Source of the DNA: Tenodera sinensis | Lineage: Eukaryota; Arthropoda; Insecta; Mantodea; Mantidae | Length of the DNA stretch: 64,000 bases | Assembly (NCBI GenBank): GCA_030765045.1 | Contig: CM060963.1 | Coordinates: 113,478,735 to 113,542,734 of the forward strand | Reading direction: 5' to 3' | Part shown: in pieces, positions 46,766 through 58,010 of the stretch | Layout: the number at the start of each line of letters is the position of its first letter | Position numbering within the stretch: position 1 is the stretch's first letter | Program-made: the position numbers and the translations under genes | Notes under the pieces: model-generated | What the model was told of the DNA's origin: nothing | Seen by the model: only the letters and a program-made list of their open reading frames with translations | Database searches by the model: none

Positions 46766-49376
46766 CCGCAACTTATGATGATTTAATAAAAATTTTAGAG
46801 TAGACCTGCACAAGTTGGTTATCTCTGAGGACCAAACTCAACTTTGACCATCCGACCAAGGGCTACATCATTTCGGAACTTGAATCGTACATTAATCCAC
46901 TATAGCTAAACACTTTAGAGAAATGCAAAGTAATGTTCATATTAATATTTAGAGCATTTTAATTAAAATTATATTCAAAATTATTTACAAATATAAGATA
47001 GCTGCAATATTTCACAATAAAACCACTAAACATGAGCATAAGGTTTGCTAAACATTGCGCTGAGAGTATTTAAGCATAGGCATTTGCACTGAAAATATTA
47101 CAGCAGTTCAATGGGATAATTTAAATTTCTTTACCGTGACTATTTGATCGAAGTTCGGTAGCTTGAAGTGGCCGTTCTTAACATGGCCTCTAAACTAGCA
47201 TCAGTTAAAGATGTAAGCTGTTTGTTCTTGTTCTAGTTCATGACAGAAAATATTTATTAACAAGTACACGTGTTTCCAAACATACAAAGTAGAAGCATCT
47301 GATAAGCAACGTCCAGCAAACTTTTAAATGTATTCTGACCCAGAATAAAATATAACTTGAAAAGTACTCTCGCTATGTTTCACCGATAGTTTTTAGAATA
47401 CTGGAGATCAATAACTTTCATCCGGAGTTCGATAGTTAGTTCCCCTGCTTCGACAGAAAATGGACCCTGAATCAATTTGATGTGGACTTTGTTACCCGTC
47501 GCATTCCTTTCAGAAATTCCTTATTTAGAAGCAATATGTGTTTGTGTTCTCCACATACTATGGAATGATATTTTGAGGGATATTCTGTCAACAAGTTTTA
47601 CAATGTGAGCTGTTCCCTTTACCAAGGTGATTTTCTAACAAATTTAATTTATTTTGAATACCTTTATATGAGAAAGTAACTGAAAAACAAATTAATATTT
47701 TCTTGAGGCTGTAAACTAAGGCCACTCAAGTAACCCAAAATGTCACACAAGAAAAACGGATATGGATGCAATTCTTCATCCATTATTTTCGGAAATTAAA
47801 TCATATCTCAGATTCCAAAAATTCAAGTTCACTTATAGATGCACAAAGCGCTACAGAACTTAAGCTACCCCAGCTGAATCAATACGCATCTTTATGGTTT
47901 AGTAGATCCCCACCCTCGACGTAATTTTGTTCTAGAAACGCTTCCCATATTCTGTGCATGAAACCCCGCTCGTAGTTGATTCCAGTAAATACTACGCTCA
48001 TCACATGATGGGACTGCAGAAACCACAGAACACCGTGCAGAAACTGAACATAATATTTGTTGATTAATTTGGCCAAGGATGCCAATTTGTGACCTGTGTT
48101 GCATTCTTCTCCCTCCCCCCCCCCCCCCTTCATCACGTTGCTGTGGGTGGTTGGACATTACGGCAACACAGTGCTAGGAGAATGGAAGCTCCTTGAATGG
48201 AAGGCAAACCAAAGAACAAAACAAGGGGAAAGGTGTGTCCCCTCCATTAGCGCTGAATTAGGCTAAGATTTTGTCAATAGTTTACCTGCACTGTTTTAAT
48301 TATTCTTAGAGCACCAACATTTTTTCAGGCATAGCTGGGGCTCCAAGCGCGCGCGCACACTCACTCACACACACACACACACCCACGCACGCACGCACGC
48401 ACACACACACCCAAACCCACACACACATATTCCACGCTATACTCTCATCGTTAACAAGCGAATAACAAATTACTAGCCAATTTTTGCAGGTTAAGTTTAA
48501 AATCCTCAAAATATCGTTACCATACGCTCAACAGTCATGCGGGACAAACTGATATTTTCAAAATTGTCTTTCTTATCAAAATCCATTTAAGAAACAGCAA
48601 TCATCAAACATTTCTTGTCAACTTTTCTTCAGTAAATTTTTTGTCAGCACAAACATTTATTGTGATATTTTTTAGCTTACTTTAATGGCGACTTCATTTG
48701 CAGGTAGTACTCTTTCTTTAAGGTTTATTGCTCACTTCAAAACGTTTTTAATAACTTCGCTGTTTCTGCTTGCTTTTAAGTTCCTTGAAGTTTGCCAAGA
48801 TTGGCAGGTTTAACTGAAAATGACGTCTAAGATTCTACTCCTTTGACACAGCAATAGCTTCCCAACAAAACGACACGCTATTTTGTCCATATACAATGTA
48901 AAAGGTGTTTATTTGTTCACTCATGGGGTTTCGAATTTACTTCACGCTTTCTACTTCCACTCATTTTGTCGAGATTGTCAATTTTAAGTTACAAAAACTA
49001 ATGGAAAACATTCTAGTACGGTTATGCAACGTACTGCTTTGGCTACTACAGAACATATAACTAACAACTAAGGAGTGCACCGCCGAACCCAGTCGAGACA
49101 CGACCAAGTTTGCACAATACAGTTCATTCTGTCCGTAGACATCACGGACATGTAACTTTGAATTTTCTTGCAGCGACATCAGAGCTAGCGAAGCCTCGAA
49201 GCCAAGCTGGAGCGACACTAATCTCATTCAGTCACACTCGAAGCTATTGCAATAATTATTAAATTAAATCTATCTAATTTAATGGTACCCAGTATTAAAC
49301 AATTAGAATCAGACAGGCCAAAATAAGCAACACTGCAGGCCGCAAGTGGTCCACATGCCATATGTTGTGCTGTATG
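46766..49376. other. No recognisable gene
   Basis: 2.6 kb, A+T-rich. Includes a poly-C run (48117-48128) and CA/GC-rich microsatellite patches (48352-48425). No family resemblance in the short open frames. Confidence 0.5.
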
Positions 49377-49606
49377 GGTAAGTGTAGGACGTTTGTACCT
49401 GGCCGTTTACGCGAAATAATGTGCTGGCGCATGCGCAGGTCGGCTAGTCGAAGCGATCGAGTGGTTATTGTCAACTGAAGATACAAAGCCAGATAAAAAG
49501 CCTTGCATGCAACGGCAGTAACGCAACGTTGCATAAACGTAACTAGTTCAGCAATCGTGTATTTATGCACGCATTAGTAATTTGGGTAGTGATATGTTAG
49601 TATTAT
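49377..49606 (+). repeat. Diverged third unit of the palindrome repeat
   Basis: GTAAGTGTAGGACGTTTGTA through GTGATATGTTAGTATTATAA matches the palindrome left arm in order with substitutions and small indels. It contains GCGCATGCGC at 49427-49436. Confidence 0.85.
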
Positions 49607-49728
49607 AACTGTTATTCAACATCTTAAATACGTATCGGGACGTATGACTGGCATTTGGGTGAAAATACACGTTATGAGCTCCTCTCAATACAAAATACAA
49701 GTTATAAGCTCCCCTGAATAAAAGAAAG

Positions 49729-50201
49729 GGTAAGTGTAGGTCGTTTGTACCTGGCCGTGTACGCGAAACTACGAAGTATTGGCGCATGCGCGGATCGGCT
49801 AGTCGAAGCGATGGAGGGGTAATTGCCAACCTAAGATGCATGCCTTGCATGCAACGTTGCATAAACGTAACTAGTTCAGCAATCGTGTATTTATGTGTGT
49901 ATTAATAATTTGGGTAGTGATATGTTAGTATTATAACTGTTATATGCCAGTCATGCATACGTTGCTGTACGTTTTTAAGCTGTTGAATAACAGTTATAAT
50001 ACTAACATATCACTACCCAAATTATTAATACACGCATAAATACACGATTGCTGAACTAGTTACGTTTATGCAACGTTGCATGCAAGGCATGCATCTTAGG
50101 TTGGCAATTACCCCTCCATCGCTTCGACTAGCCGATCCGCGCATGCGCCAATACTTCGTTGTTTCGCGTACACGGCCAGGTACAAACGATCTACACTTAC
50201 C
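49729..50201. repeat. Near-perfect 473-bp palindrome (215-bp arms, 43-bp spacer)
   Basis: The left arm 49729-49943 and right arm 49987-50201 are equal in length and differ at about 3 of 215 positions by my reading. Outer ends are GGTAAGTGTAG and CTACACTTACC; inner ends TATAACTGTTAT and ATAACAGTTATA. Each arm has one GCGCATGCGC (49782-49791 and 50139-50148), a core NRF1-type palindrome. No coding capacity. It is likely a fold-back transposon or a recent inverted duplication. Confidence 0.93.
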
Positions 50202-50234
50202 AAAGAAAATAATAAACGCCCTACACTTACCGAA

Positions 50235-51639
50235 ATTTGTTTACAAATAATGATGATATTTTTACTCCGTAAAACGTTATTTTGGACCATTTCATACATA
50301 AATTAGCATATACTTACAACAAATCACCTGGTCATTCTTTTGTTTTGTGCAAATTATTACTAAGATATTCTTTTGTTCCGTCAGTGTCGCCAGCTGTGTC
50401 CCATAATTCCTTGAAAAACAACTTATTACATATTGCAATCGATTAACAAAGAAAATAGCAGTCAATTTCAATTTGACAACTGTGTTTTTAATAATAATTT
50501 TTCTTTTGATAATTAATGTATTTTTCCAGAAGAAAGATTACTTGTTGGTGTTAAAAATAAAGTGAGATTTATTTGAGATTATAAACTGATTTTCTGTTAT
50601 AACAATAAGAGAAGATCGAAATACATGTAATTCTTGGGTTTCGTTTTCCTCAGTTGGCAGCGCTGAGTAACTCGAAGTACACTAATCGAAATTAGTTGTT
50701 TTTTTTATACAAAATTTAACTTTTCCAGTCAAATCTCTGCTTTACAGAATTTGAATTCATATTTTATTTACGAAATAGTCCAGATAAATAGCATTCGGCG
50801 GTCTGATCTTCCCAGACAAATTTTCGAAAAGAGGTGAAAACTTATAGGTTAGAACAGACGTTGTGATAGAATTTTCTTAAAACCTTCGCCAGAGCGTCTT
50901 ATCTAATTTGAGAACTCGATATCGAACTTTTTGGGGTAAATTGTAGTTCTACTTCAGATCTTTAGGTACCTAAACGACAGATGAAACAAACGTTTAATGA
51001 CACAATATTATAAAAATGGATCAGTGATACCAAATTTTCTGTATCACGCCAGGATTATAATAATTATCAACTCTCCTAATTACAGCATTTATAAAAGAGC
51101 TTACTGACTTCTGAAAGCAGTTCTCAAACTCTAATTTATTAATAAAACTCTTAAGTGGTACAAGCACTTAGTACTTATGTAAGTCCAGGCTATATTATGT
51201 ACAACAGAATATAAATAAACAGATATGTATGTAGGTAAATATTATTCTGTGCGTGTTACATTATTTATCATACATAAGTGTTCAGTTGCATAAAGCACGA
51301 GGGAACATCGTTAAATGTTCGTCGAAAGCACATAGGAATACATTTGGAAATCATATAATGATCCCTTGCGAAGGAAAAGAAATAAAAGGAATAAAAAACT
51401 CTTACAATTGAAATATAAATATGGGCAAAACTTACTGGATGCTACGATGCGTTAATGAGCACTTCCTCTTTGTTAAAATATGTTGTGTCTTTTACGGTTT
51501 CATAGTGTACAAAAATTGAGTAATATTCATACAGAACGAAAAATACTTCACAGGCTAAACACAGCTATCCAAAATATATCTTATCAGAAATAAAACAGTA
51601 ATAGACATAATATATTTTAATAAAACCCATTGTAATTTG
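50235..51639. other. No gene; R1-like trace at 50870-50956
   Basis: The trace resembles the R1 3' end (GAGAACTCGATATCGAAC, TTTTTGGGGTAAATTGTAG). The rest is A+T-rich without motifs. Confidence 0.45.
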
Positions 51640-51760
51640 TTTATAAATGAAAAGTAACAACAATTGTTCCATGCAAAGGGTGGTTTCGGGTGGAAATATT
51701 TCGTTGAAAATGATCGCCTGTCATATTTGAGCAATGCCTGACTCAACTGTGAAATTCGCT
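51640..51760 (+). repeat. R1-family trace, divergent
   Basis: TTCCATGCAAAGGGTGGTTT, CGGGTGGAAATATTTCGTTG and AAAATGATCGCCTGTCATAT follow the R1 order (TTCCATGTAAAGGGTAGTTT, GGGTGGGGCTATTTTCTTC). Confidence 0.5.
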
Positions 51761-52700
51761 GTTTTTCTGATTTGTTCTTTTTAAGTGATGCTGTTAACAT
51801 GCACAAAGACGCGCAAGCAGAACTTTTTATAAAAGGTATGTCTCCGCCATATTTGATAATGAATCTTTAGGTCCAATACAATGGGCAAATAAATAAAATA
51901 AACCGCAACAGCCCATGAAAGACCAGGGCTACCAAGATAACTGGTACAGAAATTAAAAAGCAACTTACATCGTTTCTGATGTACTAGGTCTTTGATTTCT
52001 CTGCGATGATTGAGGTGTATCCCTCTTTATGCACTGACAACAATCCGCCAACATTGCTTTAGTTAATCTACCCTGTTGCTCTACCTCCTTGATTATATAT
52101 CTTGGTGAAAACCTTCACCTATACACTGCGGATTATCTTAGAAAGTAGTTGTGACACTAAGCTTGAAACCCGTGTTATGGAGTTCATCAAAGATTTCCTT
52201 ATAATTTTCTGCTTTGTTATTTAGGAAGCTTTCGATTAGGCTCTTAAATGTAAAACACGATCAATTTTGTATTTCATCACTGATGGAAGAGAGTGTTGGA
52301 TGTTATGAAATCCCATACCTAAGAAACATGGAAAATTCCGTGTTTATTTTCGTCTGAACCTTCAGGGAAATATATATTTTCGACGCCAAGGCTGGTGACA
52401 TATTGCTTCACAATTCCAAATTTAGTGTACGGTACAAGTAAAAGACTTTCTCCTTTGAAATGAACTACTCATTCAAAACAGTATTACCTTATGGTATAAG
52501 ATCTAAATTCCGAAACACAGTCGTATAGTTTCAGCGTTTGGAAATCCTATGCCTATGTATCATTCCCAAAGAAAGTCGAATAGTTGTTTAAGATTGAATT
52601 GCTGACTAAAAATAATTTTTAAAGCCTTAAAATCGCCATATATTTTTAACAAATGTTCATAGTATTTAAAATCGCTTAATCTTCATTCCATTTTTAGGAG
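51761..52700. other. No recognisable gene
   Basis: Nothing assignable. Confidence 0.5.
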
Positions 52701-53130
52701 TATTCAATGTGAGCTGAAAAAGGGTACATACGGAGCGGGTCGCCTGGCGCACCGCGACCCCAACACACCGCAAGGGGGCATGGCTGGAGCGAGAGAATGC
52801 AAGGTGCCACAGATCCCAGCTAGGCGGAGTCCCTAACAAGTGCTGAGATCTCTTCATCCCGGCGCCAGGCCCCGCCGAGCAGCCACCACACACCGCGGGT
52901 TCAGTGTCGCACAGGCGTCCCCCCGACGGAGGACAGTGGCCTCCAAAACGCCATTTAGCGCCGAGAACAGCAGTTATCATGCGCCAGCATCCGCACCATA
53001 TGCCCGGCACCTCCAACACCTCTCGCCTGAAAGCACACCTGAAAGAGATAAGGAAATGGAATGAACGGAAATGCTGGACAGGAAACCGTGTATGGTGTAA
53101 TGCACCCCAGCATTCGCCTAAGTGAAGGAA
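52701..53130. other. GC-rich, CpG-containing island without recognised gene
   Basis: Sharp GC rise (for example CGGAGCGGGTCGCCTGGCGC) between A+T-rich flanks. Open frames on both strands (74-117 codons) are Arg/Pro/His-rich with no motif. It may be an unrecognised SINE/LTR body or a fossil promoter. Confidence 0.35.
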
Positions 53131-53264
53131 TGTTCTAAGGCTCTATAAATAAGTATAAAGTAAAAGCTTGTTGTATTAAATTCTCACACATTTCTCTGCC
53201 TGATATAGACTTCTTTTTCTTACAAACTGTTACTTCTCTCTCTGCTTTGTGCTAATCCAGATAA

Positions 53265-53605
53265 AAAAATTTGCAGAAATGGTTTCACTGCACGTCTCGT
53301 TGGGGATACTGGAAGCTGAAAAGATAGTCAAGTCTTTAAAAAATAGATCGGCGTCCTAAAAGTTTAAAAATGTATGAAAACTATTGGAAAATTCAAACCA
53401 ATAGCAGCAAATATCTTGGAAATAGTTAATGGCAGAAATAAATTTACCTCCTATGAATGCTGTGTTTTAAATATTAAGTTTTGGTATTCACTCGATGTTT
53501 CGTTTCTGAAACGTTTTCTGAAATATTATTTTTGGATTAATCACATCTCGAAACTTATATTTTTGGTGAAAGCTCGACATAAAATTTTAGGGTTTAATAT
53601 AATAA
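53265..53605 (+). repeat. Old, divergent R1-family copy
   Basis: The 5' part matches 2686-2860. The 3' part (ATCTCGAAACTTATATTTTT, GGTGAAAGCTCGACATAAAA) resembles the R1 end. It ends exactly at the start of the LTR. Confidence 0.45.
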
Positions 53606-53710
53606 TATGACGCAGGCAGGCCGTCGCACATCAAAGCGAGCCAAGGTCAAGCTACTCCACGCCACTGCTTGTGAATACGTGACTGGCGACAATCAGCGCT
53701 GCAGAATAAG

Positions 53711-53733
53711 GAAGATTCCAGAACATTCGCGAA
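53711..53733 (+). promoter_or_regulatory. Perfect five-unit heat-shock-element-like array in LTR copy 3
   Basis: GAA-GA-TTC-CA-GAA-CA-TTC-GC-GAA: five consecutive alternating units without a mismatch, about 80 bp upstream of the TATA box, followed by two further TTCGAGAA inverted pairs. Three units are normally sufficient for an HSF trimer. Activity is inferred. Confidence 0.7.
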
Positions 53734-53898
53734 GCCTTGGCTGTCGACTTATTTGTGACAGCTTCGAGAAAAAGGTAAACTTCGAGAAAGATCCATGATA
53801 CGTCATTTCCGGTATATAAGCCTACAGGTGGTGAAAGAAGAGAGTTTGGTGAGATAAAAGGGATAGGGATAGACAGTTCCTGAACGGGACAGCTGTTG

Positions 53899-53901
<3 letters not shown>

Positions 53902-53957
<56 letters not shown>
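53902..53957. repeat. (GT)n microsatellite in LTR copy 3
   Basis: 28 perfect GT units at the site of shorter GT tracts in the other LTRs. Confidence 0.97.
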
Positions 53958-53960
<3 letters not shown>

Positions 53961-54248
53961 CAGTCGTATGTATCAACAGAGGCAGTTTGGGATACGTCTT
54001 CAAGTGAAGCAGTTTTAGTAAGTGTTGAGTGACTGTATCGACAAAGTTAGCGTTTGTGAGACAGAGAGTAAAGAGAGACAGAAAAGTATGTGTCAAGATT
54101 GCGAGAAGACAGAACGCCTGTGAGTTGTAAGCTCACAAAGAACTGTAGATTGTGTAAAGATCGGGGAAAGAACTATGTTTTGGCTTCGGTTTTAGAGGAA
54201 AAATAAAGTGACAGGAAAGCAACTGGACTTTGTTGTCATTTGTCACAC

Positions 54249-54267
54249 TGGTGTCAGGAATGGGATT
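54249..54267 (+). other. Primer-binding site (tRNA-Leu-like)
   Basis: TGGTGTCAGGAATGGGATT starts two bases after the LTR end TGTCACA. Confidence 0.8.
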
Positions 54268-54356
54268 TGCCGTTTGTTACAATACTTTTCTGCTCATGAG
54301 TAAGTGGAAAAAATAGAAGTTGGGGCATATTCAGGGCCAAGCGAACTAAGCTCCTC

Positions 54357-54434
<78 letters not shown>

Positions 54435-54600
54435 CCAACTCGCCAGAATAAGCAGAACAGTAAAATAGAAAATTAGAATCAAGTACTTTCCGAAATAAAT
54501 TCTGGTGAGGAAATTCTAATTCATAAGGGTACATTAGCTACATTATAAACTAGCAAACCTCAGCTCTTTCACTGTTTCAGTCCTCTCTCCCATCTCTCAA
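54268..54600. other. No gene; (TA)n microsatellite at 54361-54431
   Basis: About 35 TA units. The remaining sequence has no motif, and no retroelement coding follows the PBS. Confidence 0.7.
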
Positions 54601-54739
54601 AATCTACATTTGTATCGCAATTGTTTAGAGTTTCCAAGATACAAGAGATATAGGGATACACATAAATATTTCGTATCATCATTTCTCACATAAAATGTCC
54701 ACTGTTTAACATAGGTCTCCCCCATAGATATCCACCTAG

Positions 54740-56031
54740 TTTGAGGTTTTCGTTTAGCATTTCTTCCATTATGGATCTCAGTTCTTTGGTGCTGCGGTCA
54801 ACTCCATCTTCCACAGCATTAACACGTTCACCAAGGTCCTTCATCTTTTCGCCGAGTTCTTCCATGGCTTCCTTAACCCCGGCCAGTCGCTCCTTAGTAT
54901 TCTCCGAGCTCTATCTTCATAACGGACATTACCGTTTTCATCTTTTCAAAATTCCATTCCGGAGCTTACATTTTTCAATACGGCTTCCATTTTTTGGTTC
55001 ATTTTTTCCATTTTTTTTTTTTTTTTTTCCACTTTTGTTTCCATGTTTTCCATTCCTTAGTTTACATTTTTACTTTCTCTACTGGTAAGTAGGGGAATTA
55101 TTGTATTCCACCCAAAAATTCGATGTCGAGATTTCACCGGAAATATGTTTCGAGAACCCCTGAATTAAAAAAAAAAAAAAAAAAAAAAAAAACATTTTTA
55201 GAAAAAGGTCCGTGTGTGTGTCTGTCTGTGGACAGCATAACTCAAAAACGAAAAGTATGTTAAAAACCAAAGTTGGTATTTAATTTTATTGTCTTTCAGG
55301 GATGCGACACGAAGATTTTGAAGAAAATAGTCCTACCTTAAACTATCTTTTACATGGAAAATGTTTAGAAAATTTTTATTTTCTTGAAAATGGCCCTAAC
55401 GATTTTGATTAAAATATGTTTGAGATATTTTGATGACAAATGAAATTTATATCTTGAATTTTCTGACTATAGCTCCTGTAGACGTATTTACTCTGGACGA
55501 CTTTTGCATAACTGGTAAACCGTTAGAGATAGACCAAATCATACTATACAAAAAATGTAGATCTTGCTAAAATACACAATTTGTCTCAATAAATTTTCTT
55601 GTAGGGTGAACCATTTCGGAGATATTCCTTGTTATGTGTGTGAGTTTCGGAAAACTAAGAACTTTCGTGAAATGGGTCATCGTTGTTCATTTTTTTATAT
55701 GTTAAGAGTGCAAAGAGAACGGAATCTCAAAGGTTTAAAATATTTGACTGTCGCACAAAGCCTACTGTATTCCCATATTCCGCTTGCACCTACAAGGAAA
55801 TAAGCAATAAGATAATTTGTACAAATGTTTATCCCAACTAACACGAAGAAGATATAGGAATAAGAGTTTGTAAGAATGGTTAGTACAGGAGTAGAGAAAG
55901 TCATGTGAGTGCAACACATCAGATTTTTTTCATTTGTCTTCTATATTTGTTTCTATCTACCACATTCCGGAATTCATTTCATTTCCCATTATGTCCATCT
56001 TGGCTAACATTTGTTTTATCAACTGTTCCAT
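54740..56031 (-). pseudogene. Gag-like coiled-coil fragment interrupted by R1
   Basis: The minus-strand ATG at 56029-56031, 14 bases after the PBS, opens MEQLIKQMLAKMDIMGNEMN. This N-terminus is cleaner than the homologue at 7799. The frame is cut at about 55930 by R1 copy g. Coding resumes below 55070 with Lys/Glu/Met-rich codons and a stretch equivalent to ERL-GVKEAMEELGEKMK, ending near 54740. Charged coiled-coil composition. No capsid or zinc-knuckle motif is visible. Confidence 0.55.
55071..55923 (-). mobile_element. R1-family repeat, copy g (full length)
   Basis: 853 bp, minus strand: TCTGATGTGTTGCACTCAC to CTTACCAGTAGAGAAAGTA. Inserted in the Gag-like fragment. Comparison with the uninterrupted site near 7880-7895 shows no target duplication beyond an A run. 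Contains a 30-bp homopolymer A/T run. Confidence 0.92.
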
Positions 56032-56044
56032 ATTGTGGTTTCCG

Positions 56045-56061
56045 TCGCACTCTTGACACCA
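56045..56061 (-). other. Primer-binding site remnant in composite Y
   Basis: Minus strand: TGGTGTCAAGAGTGCGA, preceded by GTTGTCACA (LTR-end-like) and AT. Cleaner than the copy at 7769. Confidence 0.65.
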
Positions 56062-56169
56062 ATTGTGACAACTTGACTTCTTTAATTACCTATTTTTATT
56101 AAAAAACCGGAACGACACTAAGCAAAAGTACTGTTGAACAATAACAAATACTACAGGAAGAAAAGCCGT

Positions 56170-56940
56170 GTGAATGTAATACACATTTCTGTTTCAATCA
56201 TAGAGAACATTTTATGAATTGTTTGTCGAAGAGGAAGTGGTGAAAGAAATGTGATTGCGTTTGATAAAAGAAAATTGAGTAGAAAAAACCGTGTGAATGC
56301 TATACGTTGCACTTATGTTTCAAATGTATAACAAAATGTTTGGATTGTTTGTAGAAGAGGGAGTAGAGGAGGACATGTGCATGTAATACGTTGCTTGGTA
56401 AAATGGATTACATAAAAACTTTCTCCATGAAAAAAACACTTAGGTATGCCAATTTTCATGGTGATCAGTCAACCGGTTTTGGAGTTTACTCACTCTTCAA
56501 CATACAATATACATACATAGGCGTTGGTATGTATGAAGTTGGTAAACGATAGAGAATAACATGTGAATTGTTAAGTAAAACAAAACTGAGTAGAGAAAAT
56601 AGTGTGAATGTAATACGTTGCATTTTATTTCAAACACATAGGAAATTGTATGAATTATATGTTAAAGGGCGAGTAGAGATAGAAGTGTGATTGTGTCTCG
56701 TAAAGAAAGAATGAGTAGACGAAACAATGTGAATGTAATACGTTGCATTTATATTCAATCATAGAAAACTTTATAAATTGTATGTTGAAGGGGAACAGAG
56801 GACATCTGAATGTGTTACGTAAAAGAAAAGTGAGTAGAGAAAACAATGTGAAAGTAATATATTGTGTAGTATAATTGTTGCCACAGAAACTTTCTCCATG
56901 AAAAAATACAAAATTTGATCCAAATCTTTAGGGCTTGTTT
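56170..56940 (-). repeat. Minisatellite with TTTCTCTACTCAC core
   Basis: Minus-strand counterpart of 5812-7660: repeated ATTACATTCACA, TTTTCTCTACTCA and CAATATACAATTCATA-type blocks. Confidence 0.75.
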
Positions 56941-56967
56941 CTGAGACATATAAAATATATACAAAAA

Positions 56968-57820
56968 TCTTATGTGCTGCACTCACATGACTTTCTCTAC
57001 TCTTGTACTAACCATTCTTACAAACTCTTATTCCTATATCTTCTTCGTGTTAGTTAAAATAAACATTTGTACACATTTTCTTATTGCTTATTTCCTTGTA
57101 GGTGCGAGGGGAATATTGGAATACAGTAGGCTTTGTGCGATAGTCAAATATTTTAAACCTTTGAGATTCCGTTCTCTTTGCACTCTTAATATATAAAAAA
57201 TGAACAACGATGACCCATTTCACGAAAGTTCTTAGTTTTCCGAAACTCACACACATAACAAGGAATATCTCCGAAATGGTTCACCCTACAAGAAAATTCA
57301 TTGAGACATAAGTTGTGTATTTTAGCAAGATCTGTATTTTTGTATAGTATGATTTGGTATATATCTAATGGTTTACCAGTTATGCAAATGTCGTCCAGAG
57401 TAAATACGACTACAGGGGCCATCGCCAGAGAATTCAAGATATACATGTCATTTACCATAAAAATATCTCAAACATATGACATTTTGATCCAAATCGTTAG
57501 TCATTTTCAAGAAAATCAAAATTTTCGAAAAATTTTCTATGTAAAGGGTAGTTTAGGGTGGGGCTATTTTCTTCAAAATCTTCGTGTTGCATCCTTGAAA
57601 GATATTAAACTTAAATACCAACTTTGGTATTTAACCGACTTTTCGTTTTTGAGTTATGCTGTCCAAAGACTGACTGACAGACACACACACGGACTTTCTC
57701 TAAATTTTTTTTTTTTTTTTTTGATTCAAGGGCTCTCAAAACATATATTTCCGGTGAAATCTCGATATCGAATTTTTGGGTGGAATACAATACTTCCCCT
57801 ACTTACCGGTAGAGAAAGTA
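56968..57820 (+). mobile_element. R1-family repeat, copy h (full length, reference copy)
   Basis: 853 bp, same length as copy g. 5' TCTTATGTGCTGCACTCAC then GACTTTCTCTACTC; 3' CCCTACTTACCGGTAGAGAA then AGTA. The subterminal ACTTTCTCTACT and terminal AGTAGAGAAAGT are inverted repeats. The 3' end forms a stem-loop (CTACTTACCGGTAG here; CTCTACTTACCAGTAGAG in other copies). Central (AC)n tract after GACTGACTGACAG. No protein coding. Confidence 0.92.
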
Positions 57821-58010
57821 AAAATTGCTGTGTAGAAGGGGGAATATATGTGGTTTTTTATGGAAAACCACATTTTTTTCAAGAAAGACACCTATATAGA
57901 TAAACTTAAAAAGCAAACCCTTATCTGAATACAAAATTTGGTCAAAATCATTAGAGCCATTTCAGGGATACGCGGAGCATATGTATAATTGCTCGTTTAA
58001 AGATGTTAGA

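Larger units (their letters stand above)
53606..54247 (+). mobile_element. LTR with following PBS (copy 3)
   Basis: 642 bp, begins TATGACG (TGTGAC in other copies) and ends TGTCACA, giving near TGTGAC/GTCACA inverted termini. TATATAA at 53813-53819, a TACGTCA site at 53799-53805, a long (GT)n at 53902-53957, AATAAA at 54202-54207 and an adjacent PBS. Heat-shock-like array at 53711-53733 plus two TTCGAGAA boxes (53763-53770, 53781-53788). No gag/pol follows. Confidence 0.88.
54600..58010 (-). mobile_element. Composite repeat Y, inverse homologue of 4895-8417
   Basis: On the minus strand: ACGAGCAATTATACATATGC, AATGGCTCTAATGATTTTG, CTTTTTAAGTTTATCTATAT, then a minisatellite, LTR end, PBS and Gag-like fragment, in the order seen in copy X. 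Two R1 elements have inserted (55071-55923 and 56968-57820). The LINE present in X is absent, so that insertion is specific to X. The GC hairpin at the X terminus was not found. Confidence 0.6.

Noticed and set aside
47879..48158. Overlapping minus-strand frames with a Gly-run (85-88 codons)
   Set aside because: The Gly run derives from a poly-C homopolymer, and the remainder shows no known family.
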